From Gammaproteobacteria bacterium (GTDB lineage Bacteria > Pseudomonadota > Gammaproteobacteria > Steroidobacterales > Steroidobacteraceae), in NCBI GenBank assembly GCA_019235245.1, contig JAFAKO010000152.1, forward strand, positions 1 to 53,293: a DNA stretch of 53,293 nt, in the 5' to 3' direction. This document shows positions 10,127 to 18,900 of this stretch, piece by piece (position 1 is the first letter of the stretch; every line of letters begins with the position of its first letter). The notes beneath the pieces were generated by a model. It had not been told where the DNA came from. It saw nothing but the letters and a program-made list of their open reading frames with translations, and ran no database searches. Made by a program: the position numbers and the translations under genes.

Positions 10127-11902
10127 TTGTCGACGAACAGCCAGAACGACGCCGTCTCAGCTTTCGTGGTTGGAGTTTCCGGGCATCGGGATCTGCGGAG
10201 CGAGGACTTACCGCAGCTGCGCGCGGCGGTCGCCGATGTCCTCAGGCGCCTCGCCGAGCACCTGCCCGATTCCGAACTGCGAGTCATGGCGGGAATGGCG
10301 ACCGGGGCCGATCTGCTCGTGGCGCAGACCGCTCTCGATCTCGGTTTCGGCGTCGATGCCCTGCTGCCGATGCCACTCGAGCACTATGCGGAAGACTTCG
10401 ACACCGACTCCTTCGACGTTCTGAAGAGCCTTCTCGCCCACCCGCACGTCCGTCACCGCGAGCTGCCACTGAACCCGGCCGGGACTGAGGCGAGCACCGG
10501 TATTCCCGACCGGGACTTCCACTACGCCATGCTCACGCGGCACCTGGTGCGTGGTTGCAGTCTCCTCATCGCGTTGTGGGATGGAGAGCCCTCTGCACTC
10601 CCCGGCGGCACGGCGGACACGGTGCTGCGCTATCTCGGCGTGCGCACCGAACGGAACAAGGACGAGGAGCAGCTCGAGTTCTCCGATGCAGCGGCCGATG
10701 CGGACCTGCCGGCGCGGCTCGTGTACTGGATCCCCACAGTTCGCGCTAAAGCTGCGAACGGGCCGGCCACCGAGGCGGAAGCCACCGGCATGATCCCGTG
10801 CTTTCTCGCCGGGCTCGGTGACAACGCGCTGCAGCGCGTGCCGGCGATCCCGCGCAGACTCCAGGTCCATTTGCAGTCGCTCAACGCCTACAACCGCGAG
10901 CACCAGTATTTCATCAACAGCTGGCCGGCTCCGGGCAACCCGGACTCGCTGTTCGGCAGCCTGCCCGCGACCTTGCAGGTCGATCCGCACGACCAGCCGG
11001 TCCTCGAGTCGATCGATGCCCAGTACGGCAAGGCCGATGCGCTGGCGCTGCATTTCCAGAAGCGCTCGGACCACCTGTTCGCATTCTTCAACATCGTCGC
11101 GTTCGTGATGGGCCTCGCCTACCTCACGTACGAGAAGTTCATGAGCACGCGGCTGCTGTTGCTCGTGTATTTGCTCATCCTTACTTCCAGCGTGGGCGTT
11201 TATCACCTGCTCCACGAGCGGCACTGGTTCGCCAAGCACCTCATGTGCCGCGCGCTGGCGGAGACGCTGCGGGTCAAGTTCTACCTGCGGCTGGCGCACT
11301 GCGACCACCTGGTGAATGCGGAAGAGGTGCTGTCACTGTCGGGCATAAACCGCTTCCACGGCTTTGGCTGGATCGGCCACGTGCTGATCGGGGTCGAAGC
11401 GCCACCGCAGCTCGCTCCGGGAGCCGGCGCACAACGCGGTGGCATCGATCGGGCGTGGATCGAGAGTCAGTGCCAGTACTTCGTGCGCAAAGTGGCTAAA
11501 CTCCATCGCAGCGGCCTGCGGACCAAGTGGCTGAAGCGCCTGTTGTTCGGGGTGATCATCGCGGTGGTGGTGGTGCTGCTGTTACTCGGGGAAACCGCAG
11601 GGGAGAGCCGCATCCTCGGTATACCGATCGAAAATTCACTGACCTTCCTCCTGGGACTCGTGGCCGTGACCCTCGCATCCTGGGAGCTGCACCAGAACAA
11701 AATGGCAACCCGCGAGCTGCTGTGGCAGTACCGTAATCAGTTGAAGCACTTCTCGCGTGCCCGGGCGCAGCTCGCCCGTACGCTCGCCGCCGGTCGGCGG
11801 CTCGAGATCCTCGCCGACCTGGGAAAGGACTCGCTGATGGAGAGTTACCTGTGGACCATCCATCGGTTCCATCGCGAGCACGAGCCCCCGGGACGCGGCT
11901 GA
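10127..11902 (+). CDS. SLOG-like (LOG/DprA-type) nucleotide-sensor domain protein with C-terminal TM regions
   Basis: AFVVGVSGHRDLRSEDLPQLR...ELRVMAGMATGADLLVAQTALDLGFGVDALLPMPLEHYAEDF fits the SLOG pattern (GHRD...GADLLVA); two hydrophobic pairs (AFFNIVAFVMGLAYL/LLLLVYLLILTSSVGVY; LLFGVIIAVVVVLLLL/SLTFLLGLVAVTLASW) then a polar helix ELLWQYRNQLKHFSRARAQLA. TTG start. Confidence 0.78.
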   Translation: MSTNSQNDAVSAFVVGVSGHRDLRSEDLPQLRAAVADVLRRLAEHLPDSELRVMAGMATGADLLVAQTALDLGFGVDALLPMPLEHYAEDFDTDSFDVLKSLLAHPHVRHRELPLNPAGTEASTGIPDRDFHYAMLTRHLVRGCSLLIALWDGEPSALPGGTADTVLRYLGVRTERNKDEEQLEFSDAAADADLPARLVYWIPTVRAKAANGPATEAEATGMIPCFLAGLGDNALQRVPAIPRRLQVHLQSLNAYNREHQYFINSWPAPGNPDSLFGSLPATLQVDPHDQPVLESIDAQYGKADALALHFQKRSDHLFAFFNIVAFVMGLAYLTYEKFMSTRLLLLVYLLILTSSVGVYHLLHERHWFAKHLMCRALAETLRVKFYLRLAHCDHLVNAEEVLSLSGINRFHGFGWIGHVLIGVEAPPQLAPGAGAQRGGIDRAWIESQCQYFVRKVAKLHRSGLRTKWLKRLLFGVIIAVVVVLLLLGETAGESRILGIPIENSLTFLLGLVAVTLASWELHQNKMATRELLWQYRNQLKHFSRARAQLARTLAAGRRLEILADLGKDSLMESYLWTIHRFHREHEPPGRG

Positions 11903-13131
11903 TGGTCGCCGTGATGCCCGGGCCGATTCAGCGCGCCGCTGCCGCCATCACTGCTCCTGTCCATGCTCTCGCCGACCTCCTGCTCGTGCGCCGCGGCCCC
12001 TATGCGCGCGCTTTCGACAATCTCATCCTCGGTCTCATTATCTTCAGCGTTGCCTCGATTGGGCTCGAGTCCATTCCCGGACTTCCGGACTGGGCCGCAC
12101 AGGCATTGCACATCGCCGAGATCGTCGTCGTCGCGGTGTTCACCTTCGAATACCTGCTGCGCATCGTCGCTGCTCCGAACAAGCTCGCCTTCATATTCAG
12201 CTACCAGGGCCTGATCGACCTGCTGGCGATTGCCCCCTTCTACCTGGTCGGCGTCGACGCGCGCTGGCTGCGGGCTCTGCGGCTGCTGCGGCTCCTGCGG
12301 CTGCTGAAGCTCCAGACGCACATCCTGGAGAGCGTCGTCGAGCAGCGCACGCGGGAGCTGGCCGAGAAGAATGCGGCCCTGGAGGAAGCGCAGGCGCAGC
12401 TGAAAGCAGAGCTCGAGGTGGCACGCTCGCTGCAGCTGGCCATCCTGCCGTCATCTTTTCCGGCACGGCCCGGCTGCGAGGCTGCCGCGCGCATGATCCC
12501 GGCGACGACCATGGGCGGAGATTTCTACGACTACATCGAGCTTCCCGACGGGCAGATCGGACTCGTTATCGCGGATGTCTCCGGACACGGGGTGCCGGCG
12601 GCATTCTTCATGGCGGTGGCGCGCACCAACCTGCGCGAGCTGGCTGCTCACCACCCCGATCCGGGTGAGTGCCTCGCGCGGACCAACGACGCGCTGTGCG
12701 CGCAGAACCCGCTGGATCTGTTCGTGACTGTTTTCTACTGCGTGCTCGACCCGCAAACCGGCAGGCTGCGCTACGCAAACGGCGGTCACAATCCGCCCTA
12801 CGTGCGCCGTGCGGCCGGCGGGGTCGAAACCCTCAGCGGGGCCGGCGGCCTGGTGCTGGGCGCGATGGTCGGCGCCAAATTCCCGACCCACAGCGTGCAG
12901 TTGCTCGCGGGTGACCGCCTGGTGCTGTATACCGACGGGGTGACCGAGGCCTTCAATCCGGCCGAGCAGCTCTACGGAGCGCAGCGGCTTGTCGATGAGG
13001 TTCACGTGCACGGCGGCGGCACACCGGCAGCCCTGGTCGAGCGCATCTGCCAGAGCGTCACGGATTTCGCCGATACCGCGCCGCAGTCGGACGACATCAC
13101 ACTCGCCGTCCTCACCTGGGGCGCCCCATGA
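11902..13131 (+). CDS. voltage-sensor domain (S1-S4) fused to SpoIIE/RsbU-type PP2C phosphatase
   Basis: S1 FDNLILGLIIFSVASIGLES, S2 AEIVVVAVFTFEYLLRIV, S3 GLIDLLAIAPFYLVG, S4 RWLRALRLLRLLRLLKL; coiled coil EQRTRELAEKNAALEEAQAQLKAELEVARSLQLAILPSSFP; PP2C motifs GGDFYDY, IADVSGHG, ANGGHNPP, LYTDGVTEA, SDDITLAV. ATG overlaps the upstream TGA (TGATG). Confidence 0.9.
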   Translation: MVAVMPGPIQRAAAAITAPVHALADLLLVRRGPYARAFDNLILGLIIFSVASIGLESIPGLPDWAAQALHIAEIVVVAVFTFEYLLRIVAAPNKLAFIFSYQGLIDLLAIAPFYLVGVDARWLRALRLLRLLRLLKLQTHILESVVEQRTRELAEKNAALEEAQAQLKAELEVARSLQLAILPSSFPARPGCEAAARMIPATTMGGDFYDYIELPDGQIGLVIADVSGHGVPAAFFMAVARTNLRELAAHHPDPGECLARTNDALCAQNPLDLFVTVFYCVLDPQTGRLRYANGGHNPPYVRRAAGGVETLSGAGGLVLGAMVGAKFPTHSVQLLAGDRLVLYTDGVTEAFNPAEQLYGAQRLVDEVHVHGGGTPAALVERICQSVTDFADTAPQSDDITLAVLTWGAP

Positions 13132-13487
13132 ACCTGCAGATCGAGGCCGACGGCGCCACTACGTACCTGGTGCCCGTGGGCCGGATCGATTTCGACGCGG
13201 CACCCGCGTTTCAGCAGGCGGTCGAGCGTGTTCTCAGTGGCGCCGGGCAGACACCGCCCACGACGGTCATCATCGATGGAGCCAAGCTCGAGTACGTCTC
13301 GAGTGCCGGACTTCGGGCCGTGCTGTTGCTCGCGCGCGCCGCGCAGCGCGCGCACATCGCGTTCGCCCTCTGCGCACTGCAGGCGCCGGTACGCGAGGTG
13401 TTCAACCTCTCTGGCTTCAGCCAGATCATGGCGATCCATTCGGACCGGGAAACCGCGCGCAGCCAGTCGCAGCCGCCGCGTACGTGA
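13128..13487 (+). CDS. STAS-domain anti-sigma factor antagonist
   Basis: YLVPVGRIDFDAAPAFQQAV...VIIDGAKLEYVSSAGLRAVLLLARAA; STAS with candidate phospho-Ser; 4-bp overlap (ATGA) with upstream gene. Confidence 0.88.
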   Translation: MNLQIEADGATTYLVPVGRIDFDAAPAFQQAVERVLSGAGQTPPTTVIIDGAKLEYVSSAGLRAVLLLARAAQRAHIAFALCALQAPVREVFNLSGFSQIMAIHSDRETARSQSQPPRT

Positions 13488-13921
13488 GCGAGCAGCGGAT
13501 GTCGGTCGCTGCGCAAGCGGCTCACCTTCCGCAACTGACGGCTTTCCTGGAGCAGTTCTGGTCGAGCGCGTCGCTCCCTCCCGGGGGATGTCCGGCCTTT
13601 GCGCTGGCGCTGGAGGAGCTGTTCGCGAACGTGGTCATGCACGGCTCCGCGGGAGGGGCGCTGCAACAGGTCGAGGTGTCGCTCGCACTGACCCCTGAGG
13701 GGGTCACCATGACCATCGAGGACGATGGCCCGGGCTTCGATCCCCTGTCGCTGCCGCCGCCCGATCTCACGGCGAGCCTCGCGGAGCGGCCGGTGGGTGG
13801 GCTCGGCGTATTCCTCGTTCGCAAGATGATGGACACGGTGAGCTACGCGCGCGTTGCCGGACGCAACCAGGTGCGCATGAGCAAACGGCTGGCGCGTGCA
13901 GCGGGGGCAGAATTCGCGTAG
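13484..13921 (+). CDS. RsbW-like anti-sigma factor ATP-binding protein (HATPase_c)
   Basis: N-box FALALEELFANVVMHG, G1 IEDDGPGFDP, G2 GGLGVFLVRKMMD; GTG start overlapping upstream TGA (GTGA). Confidence 0.87.
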   Translation: MSEQRMSVAAQAAHLPQLTAFLEQFWSSASLPPGGCPAFALALEELFANVVMHGSAGGALQQVEVSLALTPEGVTMTIEDDGPGFDPLSLPPPDLTASLAERPVGGLGVFLVRKMMDTVSYARVAGRNQVRMSKRLARAAGAEFA

Positions 13922-14077
13922 CGTAGCCTCGACGGGAGGGCCAGGGCGACGGCGATACTCCCGTATAAGAAGAAGGGCGCATGTTCGGCATCGAGCCGGG
14001 CCCATGGGGGGAAATTCTACGTACAGGCCTATTCCGGCCATCCGCGCAGCGGCGGCGACGCCGCGCCTTGCGGAACG

Positions 14078-14103
14078 ACCAACTTTTTAAGGGCTGGACA
14101 GTA
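14078..14103 (+). promoter_or_regulatory. candidate ECF-sigma promoter motif (copy A)
   Basis: ACCAACTTTTT-N9-ACAGTA; same two blocks and spacing as 15346-15371; fits AAC-N17-GTA. Confidence 0.5.
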
Positions 14104-14106
14104 ATT

Positions 14107-14646
14107 GTGAGGGAGGAGGACGACCCGACCCTGGTGCAGCGCTGTCGGGACGGTGAACGTGATGCCTTTGAGCGGCTCGTCATTCGTTACCAGAAGCCCG
14201 TCTTCAACGTGGCGCTGCGGATGCTGCGCAACCGGCAGGACGCCATGGACGTCGCCCAGACGACCTTCCTCAAGGCCTTCGAGCATCTCGGAGATTACGA
14301 TCCAGCGTTCAGGTTTTATAGCTGGCTGTACCGCATCGCGATCAACGAAAGCCTCAACGCGCTTGCGCTGCGCAAGCCGCGTGGGGAGCTCGACGCGAAC
14401 GTCGCGGACGAGTCACCCGGCCCGGATCGCGCTGCCGAGGGTAGCCAGGCGCTTCAGGCGCTCGAGGATGCGCTGATGCAGATCAGCCCGGAGCTTCGCG
14501 CTGTGCTGCTGCTGCGACATGTCGCACAGCTGAGCTATGAGGACATGGCCCAGGCCCTGGGCTTGCCTGAAAAGACGGTGAAATCCCGGCTGCATACCGC
14601 GCGGGAGCGCCTGCGCGACCACTTAATGCAAGACGGAAGCATGTGA
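14107..14646 (+). CDS. ECF-type RNA polymerase sigma factor
   Basis: LVQRCRDGERDAFERLVIRYQKPVFNVALRMLRNRQDAMDVAQTTFLKAFEHL (sigma2) and LLLRHVAQLSYEDMAQALGLPEKTVKSRLHTARERLRDHL (sigma4). Start codon uncertain (ORF open from 13981). Confidence 0.9.
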   Translation: MREEDDPTLVQRCRDGERDAFERLVIRYQKPVFNVALRMLRNRQDAMDVAQTTFLKAFEHLGDYDPAFRFYSWLYRIAINESLNALALRKPRGELDANVADESPGPDRAAEGSQALQALEDALMQISPELRAVLLLRHVAQLSYEDMAQALGLPEKTVKSRLHTARERLRDHLMQDGSM

Positions 14647-14647
14647 C

Positions 14648-15331
14648 GTGATCGACGACCAACGCATGTCCCTCATTCATGCCGAGCTCGACGGCGATCT
14701 CAGCAACGAGCAGCGCGCCGCTCTCGCGCGGCTGCTGCTCGCCGATCCGGAGGCGCGGGCGTTGCGCGAGGAATTGCGGGGTCTCTGCGGCCGTCTCGAC
14801 GCAGTGGGGGCGATCGAGCCTCCGCCGCATCTCAAGGATTCGATTCTCCAGCGACTGCCCCCGGTCCCACGCGCCGCCTCGTACCGCAAAGCATCCCTGG
14901 GCCGCTGGCGGCTGGCCGCGATGGTCGCGGGGCTCCTCACGGCCGGGACGATTATCTACGAGACCATGCAGGGACCCGCCCCTGGCACCCGGGAGATCTC
15001 CGGCACGCTGGCGGCGGACGCACAGACGGCCCTCGATTCGGTAGCCCTCGACGGCGGCCGCGTTACCGGCCGCGCCACCCTTTATCGTGACAAGACTGGA
15101 CTCGCGGTGGGGTTGGAGGTGTCCGCGTCGGAGCCCGTGGACCTGATCATCGCTTCGGGGGGCCACTCGTTCCGAATCAATGGGTTGGGGCGCTCGAGCC
15201 CTGGCGGGACCAAGCCCCAGACCGTTGCGCTGACCGGCGTTCCGATGCAGGGCCAGGACATCGAGCTGTCGTTCCTGAGCGGCGAGCGGACGGTGAGTCG
15301 CGCGAGGCTGCATGCTCCGTCGGATCGCTGA
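14648..15331 (+). CDS. putative single-pass transmembrane anti-sigma factor
   Basis: GTG start right after sigma stop; N-term LIHAELDGDLSNEQRAALARLLLADPEARALREEL typical of anti-sigma factors; TM LAAMVAGLLTAGTIIYETM; extracytoplasmic C-domain. Confidence 0.75.
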   Translation: MIDDQRMSLIHAELDGDLSNEQRAALARLLLADPEARALREELRGLCGRLDAVGAIEPPPHLKDSILQRLPPVPRAASYRKASLGRWRLAAMVAGLLTAGTIIYETMQGPAPGTREISGTLAADAQTALDSVALDGGRVTGRATLYRDKTGLAVGLEVSASEPVDLIIASGGHSFRINGLGRSSPGGTKPQTVALTGVPMQGQDIELSFLSGERTVSRARLHAPSDR

Positions 15332-15345
15332 GGCGGGCAGTTCCC

Positions 15346-15371
15346 ACCAACTTTTTCAGAAGTCGACAGTA
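15346..15371 (+). promoter_or_regulatory. candidate ECF-sigma promoter motif (copy B)
   Basis: ACCAACTTTTT-N9-ACAGTA, 57 nt upstream of the repeat-protein ATG, matching copy A upstream of the sigma gene. Confidence 0.6.
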
Positions 15372-15428
15372 CTTATTTCAGAGCATCAACAAACCGAATC
15401 ATCCAAACAATCCTCAGGGAGACGCAAA

Positions 15429-15881
15429 ATGTCGGGCAAAACAGTGTGGGTAGTCGGCGGACTGGTACTTGCGGTTGGTGCCGTCGCGTATCTCAGCTAT
15501 CACGAGGCTCCATCGGGGAAGGACGCGGCAGGAACAATCGTCGCGGCAAAGCGGGCGATCTCTGATGGGACGAGCGTACCGAGCTCCGACAATGGCGCGA
15601 GCAACAACGGAAGCGACGCCAGTGACGGACGCGATGCCAGCGACAGCCGCGACAGCCGCGACAGCCGCGACAGCCGCGACAACCGCGACAACCGCGACAA
15701 CCGCGACAATCGTGACAACCGCGATAACCGCGACAACCGCGATAACCGCGACAACCGCGACAACCGCGACAACCGCGACAATCGTGACAACCGCGATAAC
15801 CGCGATAACCGCGATAACCGCGACAATCGCGACAATCGTGACAACCGCGATAATCGTGACAACCGCGACGCGGCCGAATAA
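15429..15881 (+). CDS. membrane-anchored protein with tandem D-(S/N)-R tripeptide repeats
   Basis: MSGKTVWVVGGLVLAVGAVAYLSYHEAPSG then DSR x4 and DNR x21; RBS-like AGGGAG upstream; repeat units differ almost only at synonymous third positions. Confidence 0.8.
   Translation: MSGKTVWVVGGLVLAVGAVAYLSYHEAPSGKDAAGTIVAAKRAISDGTSVPSSDNGASNNGSDASDGRDASDSRDSRDSRDSRDNRDNRDNRDNRDNRDNRDNRDNRDNRDNRDNRDNRDNRDNRDNRDNRDNRDNRDNRDNRDNRDAAE
15642..15866 (+). repeat. 9-bp tandem repeat array (gacagccgc x4, then gacaaccgc-type x21)
   Basis: Direct reading: 25 consecutive 9-bp units inside the CDS at 15429-15881. Confidence 0.97.
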
Positions 15882-15917
15882 CTAGCTACATCACAACGAA
15901 AAAGTCGACCAAGCAAC

Positions 15918-15956
15918 AGCGAGCGGCCCGAGCCTACCGGCGGGCCGCTCGCTTTT
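15918..15956 (+). terminator. rho-independent terminator
   Basis: Perfect 13-bp stem agcgagcggcccg / cgggccgctcgct, 10-nt loop, followed by a T run (cttttaact), 37 nt after the repeat-protein stop. Confidence 0.88.
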
Positions 15957-15966
15957 AACTTTATAG

Positions 15967-18900
15967 TTGCGTAATAACAGCGACGTGCCTGGGGGAGCGC
16001 GGAGCTCGCTCTGCGTGGCAACACTCTTGGTTGCGGCGCTGAGCGGAGCCTCGGTCGCGCGCGCCGATCAGGAGATTGTAGAAACCAAGGACTTGCGCGT
16101 CGTCTATTACGACCCGGCCGAGACGTACCTCGTGCCGCACGTACTGCAGTCCTTGCTGAGTGGGCTCAGGGCCCACGAAAAGCTGTTCGATTACACCCCT
16201 GACGGGCCCTTGAATGTCTGGCTGAAAGACTTCAGCGATCGCGCCAATGCCCATGCGCGCGCAGAGCCCCGCAATCGGCTCTCCTTCGACATCGCCGCAA
16301 CGAACGATCCGTATGAGACGCTGAATTTCGGCGACCGGTTCGAATCGTTGGCCACTCACGAGCTCACACACATCGTGACGATGGATCGCGCCGCCCCTGT
16401 CGATGCGCGGTTTCGGCGACTCTTCCACAGCAAGGTCGGACTCGATCCCGCACACCCGGAGACTCTTCTCTACTATTACCTCACGGTGCCGCGCGCCACT
16501 GCCCCGCGTTGGTTCCACGAAGGCAGTGCGGTGTTCATGGAAACCTGGCTGAGCGGAGGCCGAGGGCGCGCGCAGGGCGGCTACGATGAGATGGTTTTTC
16601 GTGCCATGGTCAAGGAGAACGCCAGGTTTTACGACCCTTTAGCGCTGATGTCGAAGGGTACCGAGATAGACTTCCAGACCGGAGCGAACGACTACCTGTA
16701 CGGCACGCGTTTCATGAACTATCTGGCGTTTAAGTACGGGGCAAAACACTTGCTCGACTGGTGGCGGAGAGATGCCGCGAGCCGGCGCTACTATGCCGAC
16801 GACTTCCAGCGCGTCTTCGGCCTGCCGCTCGACAAGTCGTGGCATCAGTGGATCGAATTCGAGCACGAATTTCAGCAACAAAACCTCCAGTCCGTCCACG
16901 AGCACCCCCTGACCCCGTACCGTGACCTCACGCGAAAGGACCTCGGCGCAATATCACGCAGTTTTCTCTCGCCGGACGGAACCCGGCTCTACGCCGCCGT
17001 CCGCTATCCTGGCCAACTCGCACATATCGTGTCGATCGACCTGAGCAACGGTGCCGTCACCAGGCTGAACGAGGTAAGGGGCGCCGCCAGTTACGTGGTG
17101 ACCTCGCTTGCTTACGACCCCGGCAGTCAGACCCTGTTTTACACAACGGACAACAGTAACTTTCGCAATCTCGAGGCACTCGACCTGCGCTCGGGCAAGT
17201 CTCGCCAGCTGCTCAAAGCCGCGCGGATCGGAGACATCGCCTTCAATTCAGCGGATCGCTCGTTGTGGGGACTGAGGCTCGACAATGGATACGTGCAGCT
17301 CGTGCGCATCCCTTTCCCTTACCGGGACTGGGAGAAACTCTACGTTTTTCCGCCGCTCGTGAAGGCCTTCGATCTGGATCTCTCGCCGGACGGGACATTG
17401 GCGTCAGTATCTGTCTCGGGCGCCGGACTTAAATCGGGCTCATCTCAGGTAACTCAGGTCAGGGTTCTGCGCACCGACGCGCTCATGAGAGGAAAGGCGG
17501 CCCCACTGCACACTTTCGAGATGGGAGCAGCGGTCCCAGAGAGCTTCGTGTTCTCGAGAGACGGTCGTTACCTGTACGGCAGCAGCTATTACACCGGGGT
17601 ATCCAACGTCTACCGTTATGAGATAGCGACCGAGACCCTGACAGCGGTAACCAACGCGGAGACCGGCTTCTTTCGTCCGCTGCCCCTCGATGACTCCAAG
17701 CTCATCGTGCTGCGTTACGGGGCCAAAGGGTTTGTACCAGCGGAGATCGAAGCGCGGCCGACGGAGGACTTGAGCGCAGTCAATTTCTTGGGGGAGCAGG
17801 TTGCGGAGAAGTACCCGGAGGTGCAGAGCTGGGTCGCCGCGCCGCCTTCGTCGATGCCATACGAGTCTCAGATCCAGCACGAGGGACCCTACCGGCGTAT
17901 GAGAGAGCTGTCACTCGACTCGGTGATTCCGGTCATCGAGGGCTACAAAGACTCGGTGGCATTGGGCGCCAGTGCCCGCTTCAGCGACCCGATCGGTCTG
18001 GATTACCTCAGCGTCGACACGAGCTACAGTCCCGACGACGCGCTGCCCTCCAAGGAGCGTCTGCACGTCTCCACCGAGGCTCATCACCGAGACTGGACCG
18101 TGGGCGCGACCTGGAACGCCGCTGACTTTTACGACCTCTTCGGCCCGACGAAACGCAGCCGGGCAGGCTACAGCGCGTGGATCGGCTACGACTACGTGTT
18201 GATCGTCGAGCCGCCAAAGTACGCGGACTTCGTAACCAAGGTCGCCTACTATGGTGACCTGGACACGCTGCCGGGATTCCAGAACGTGCCCTCACCGTCG
18301 CAGCAGCTCTTTACCGCTGAAGCGGGTTTCCTTGCTGGCGACCTGCGCCGATCGCCGGGGGCTGTGGATGATGAAGCGGGCTACCGTTGGGCGGTCAAGG
18401 GACATGCGTACGGCGCGGCCGGCGATCTGATCCCGAGCGTCGCCGGGACGCTCGATATCGGGTTCCCGCTGCCAATCGATCATTCCTCGATCTGGCTCAG
18501 AACTGGCGCAGGCATCTCGGCCGCTGCGCATTCAAGCTCGCTCGATCCGCTTGCCAACTTCTATCTTGGCGGATTCGGTAACAACTATGTCGACAGCCCC
18601 AGGTACGGCAGTCCACAGCGCTATCGCGAGCTGCTCAGCATGCCGGGATTCGCTATCGACGCGCTGTCCGGCAGATCGCTGGTCAAGGGTCTGCTCGAGT
18701 GGTGTCTGCCGCCCGTACGGTTCGAGTCGCTAGGTTCACCCGGTTTCTATGTGAGCTGGGCGCGTCCAGAGCTGTTTGCCGGCGCCCTCGAGACCGATCT
18801 CGGTACCTCCGGAACTCGCCGGAATGCCCAGGACGTAGGGGTGCAAATTGACTTCCAGCTTCACGTGATGCACCGGCTGATGATGATGCTCTCGTTCGGT

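Noticed and set aside
12270-12312. ctgcggctg-type 9-bp repeats as a separate DNA element
   Set aside because: These encode the S4 helix (R-x-x periodicity); explained by protein sequence.
15957-15975. AACTTTATAGTTGCGTA before the peptidase-MA gene as a third ECF-sigma site
   Set aside because: Contains AAC and GTA, but spacing is 11 nt rather than 17 and it lacks the ACCAACTTTTT block.
15469-16024. Open frames on both strands across the 9-bp array (poly-TAT plus-strand ORF 15469-15885; poly-RLS minus-strand ORF 15500-16024)
   Set aside because: Consequence of a 9-bp repeat lacking stops in those frames; unit-to-unit changes are synonymous only in the DNR frame.
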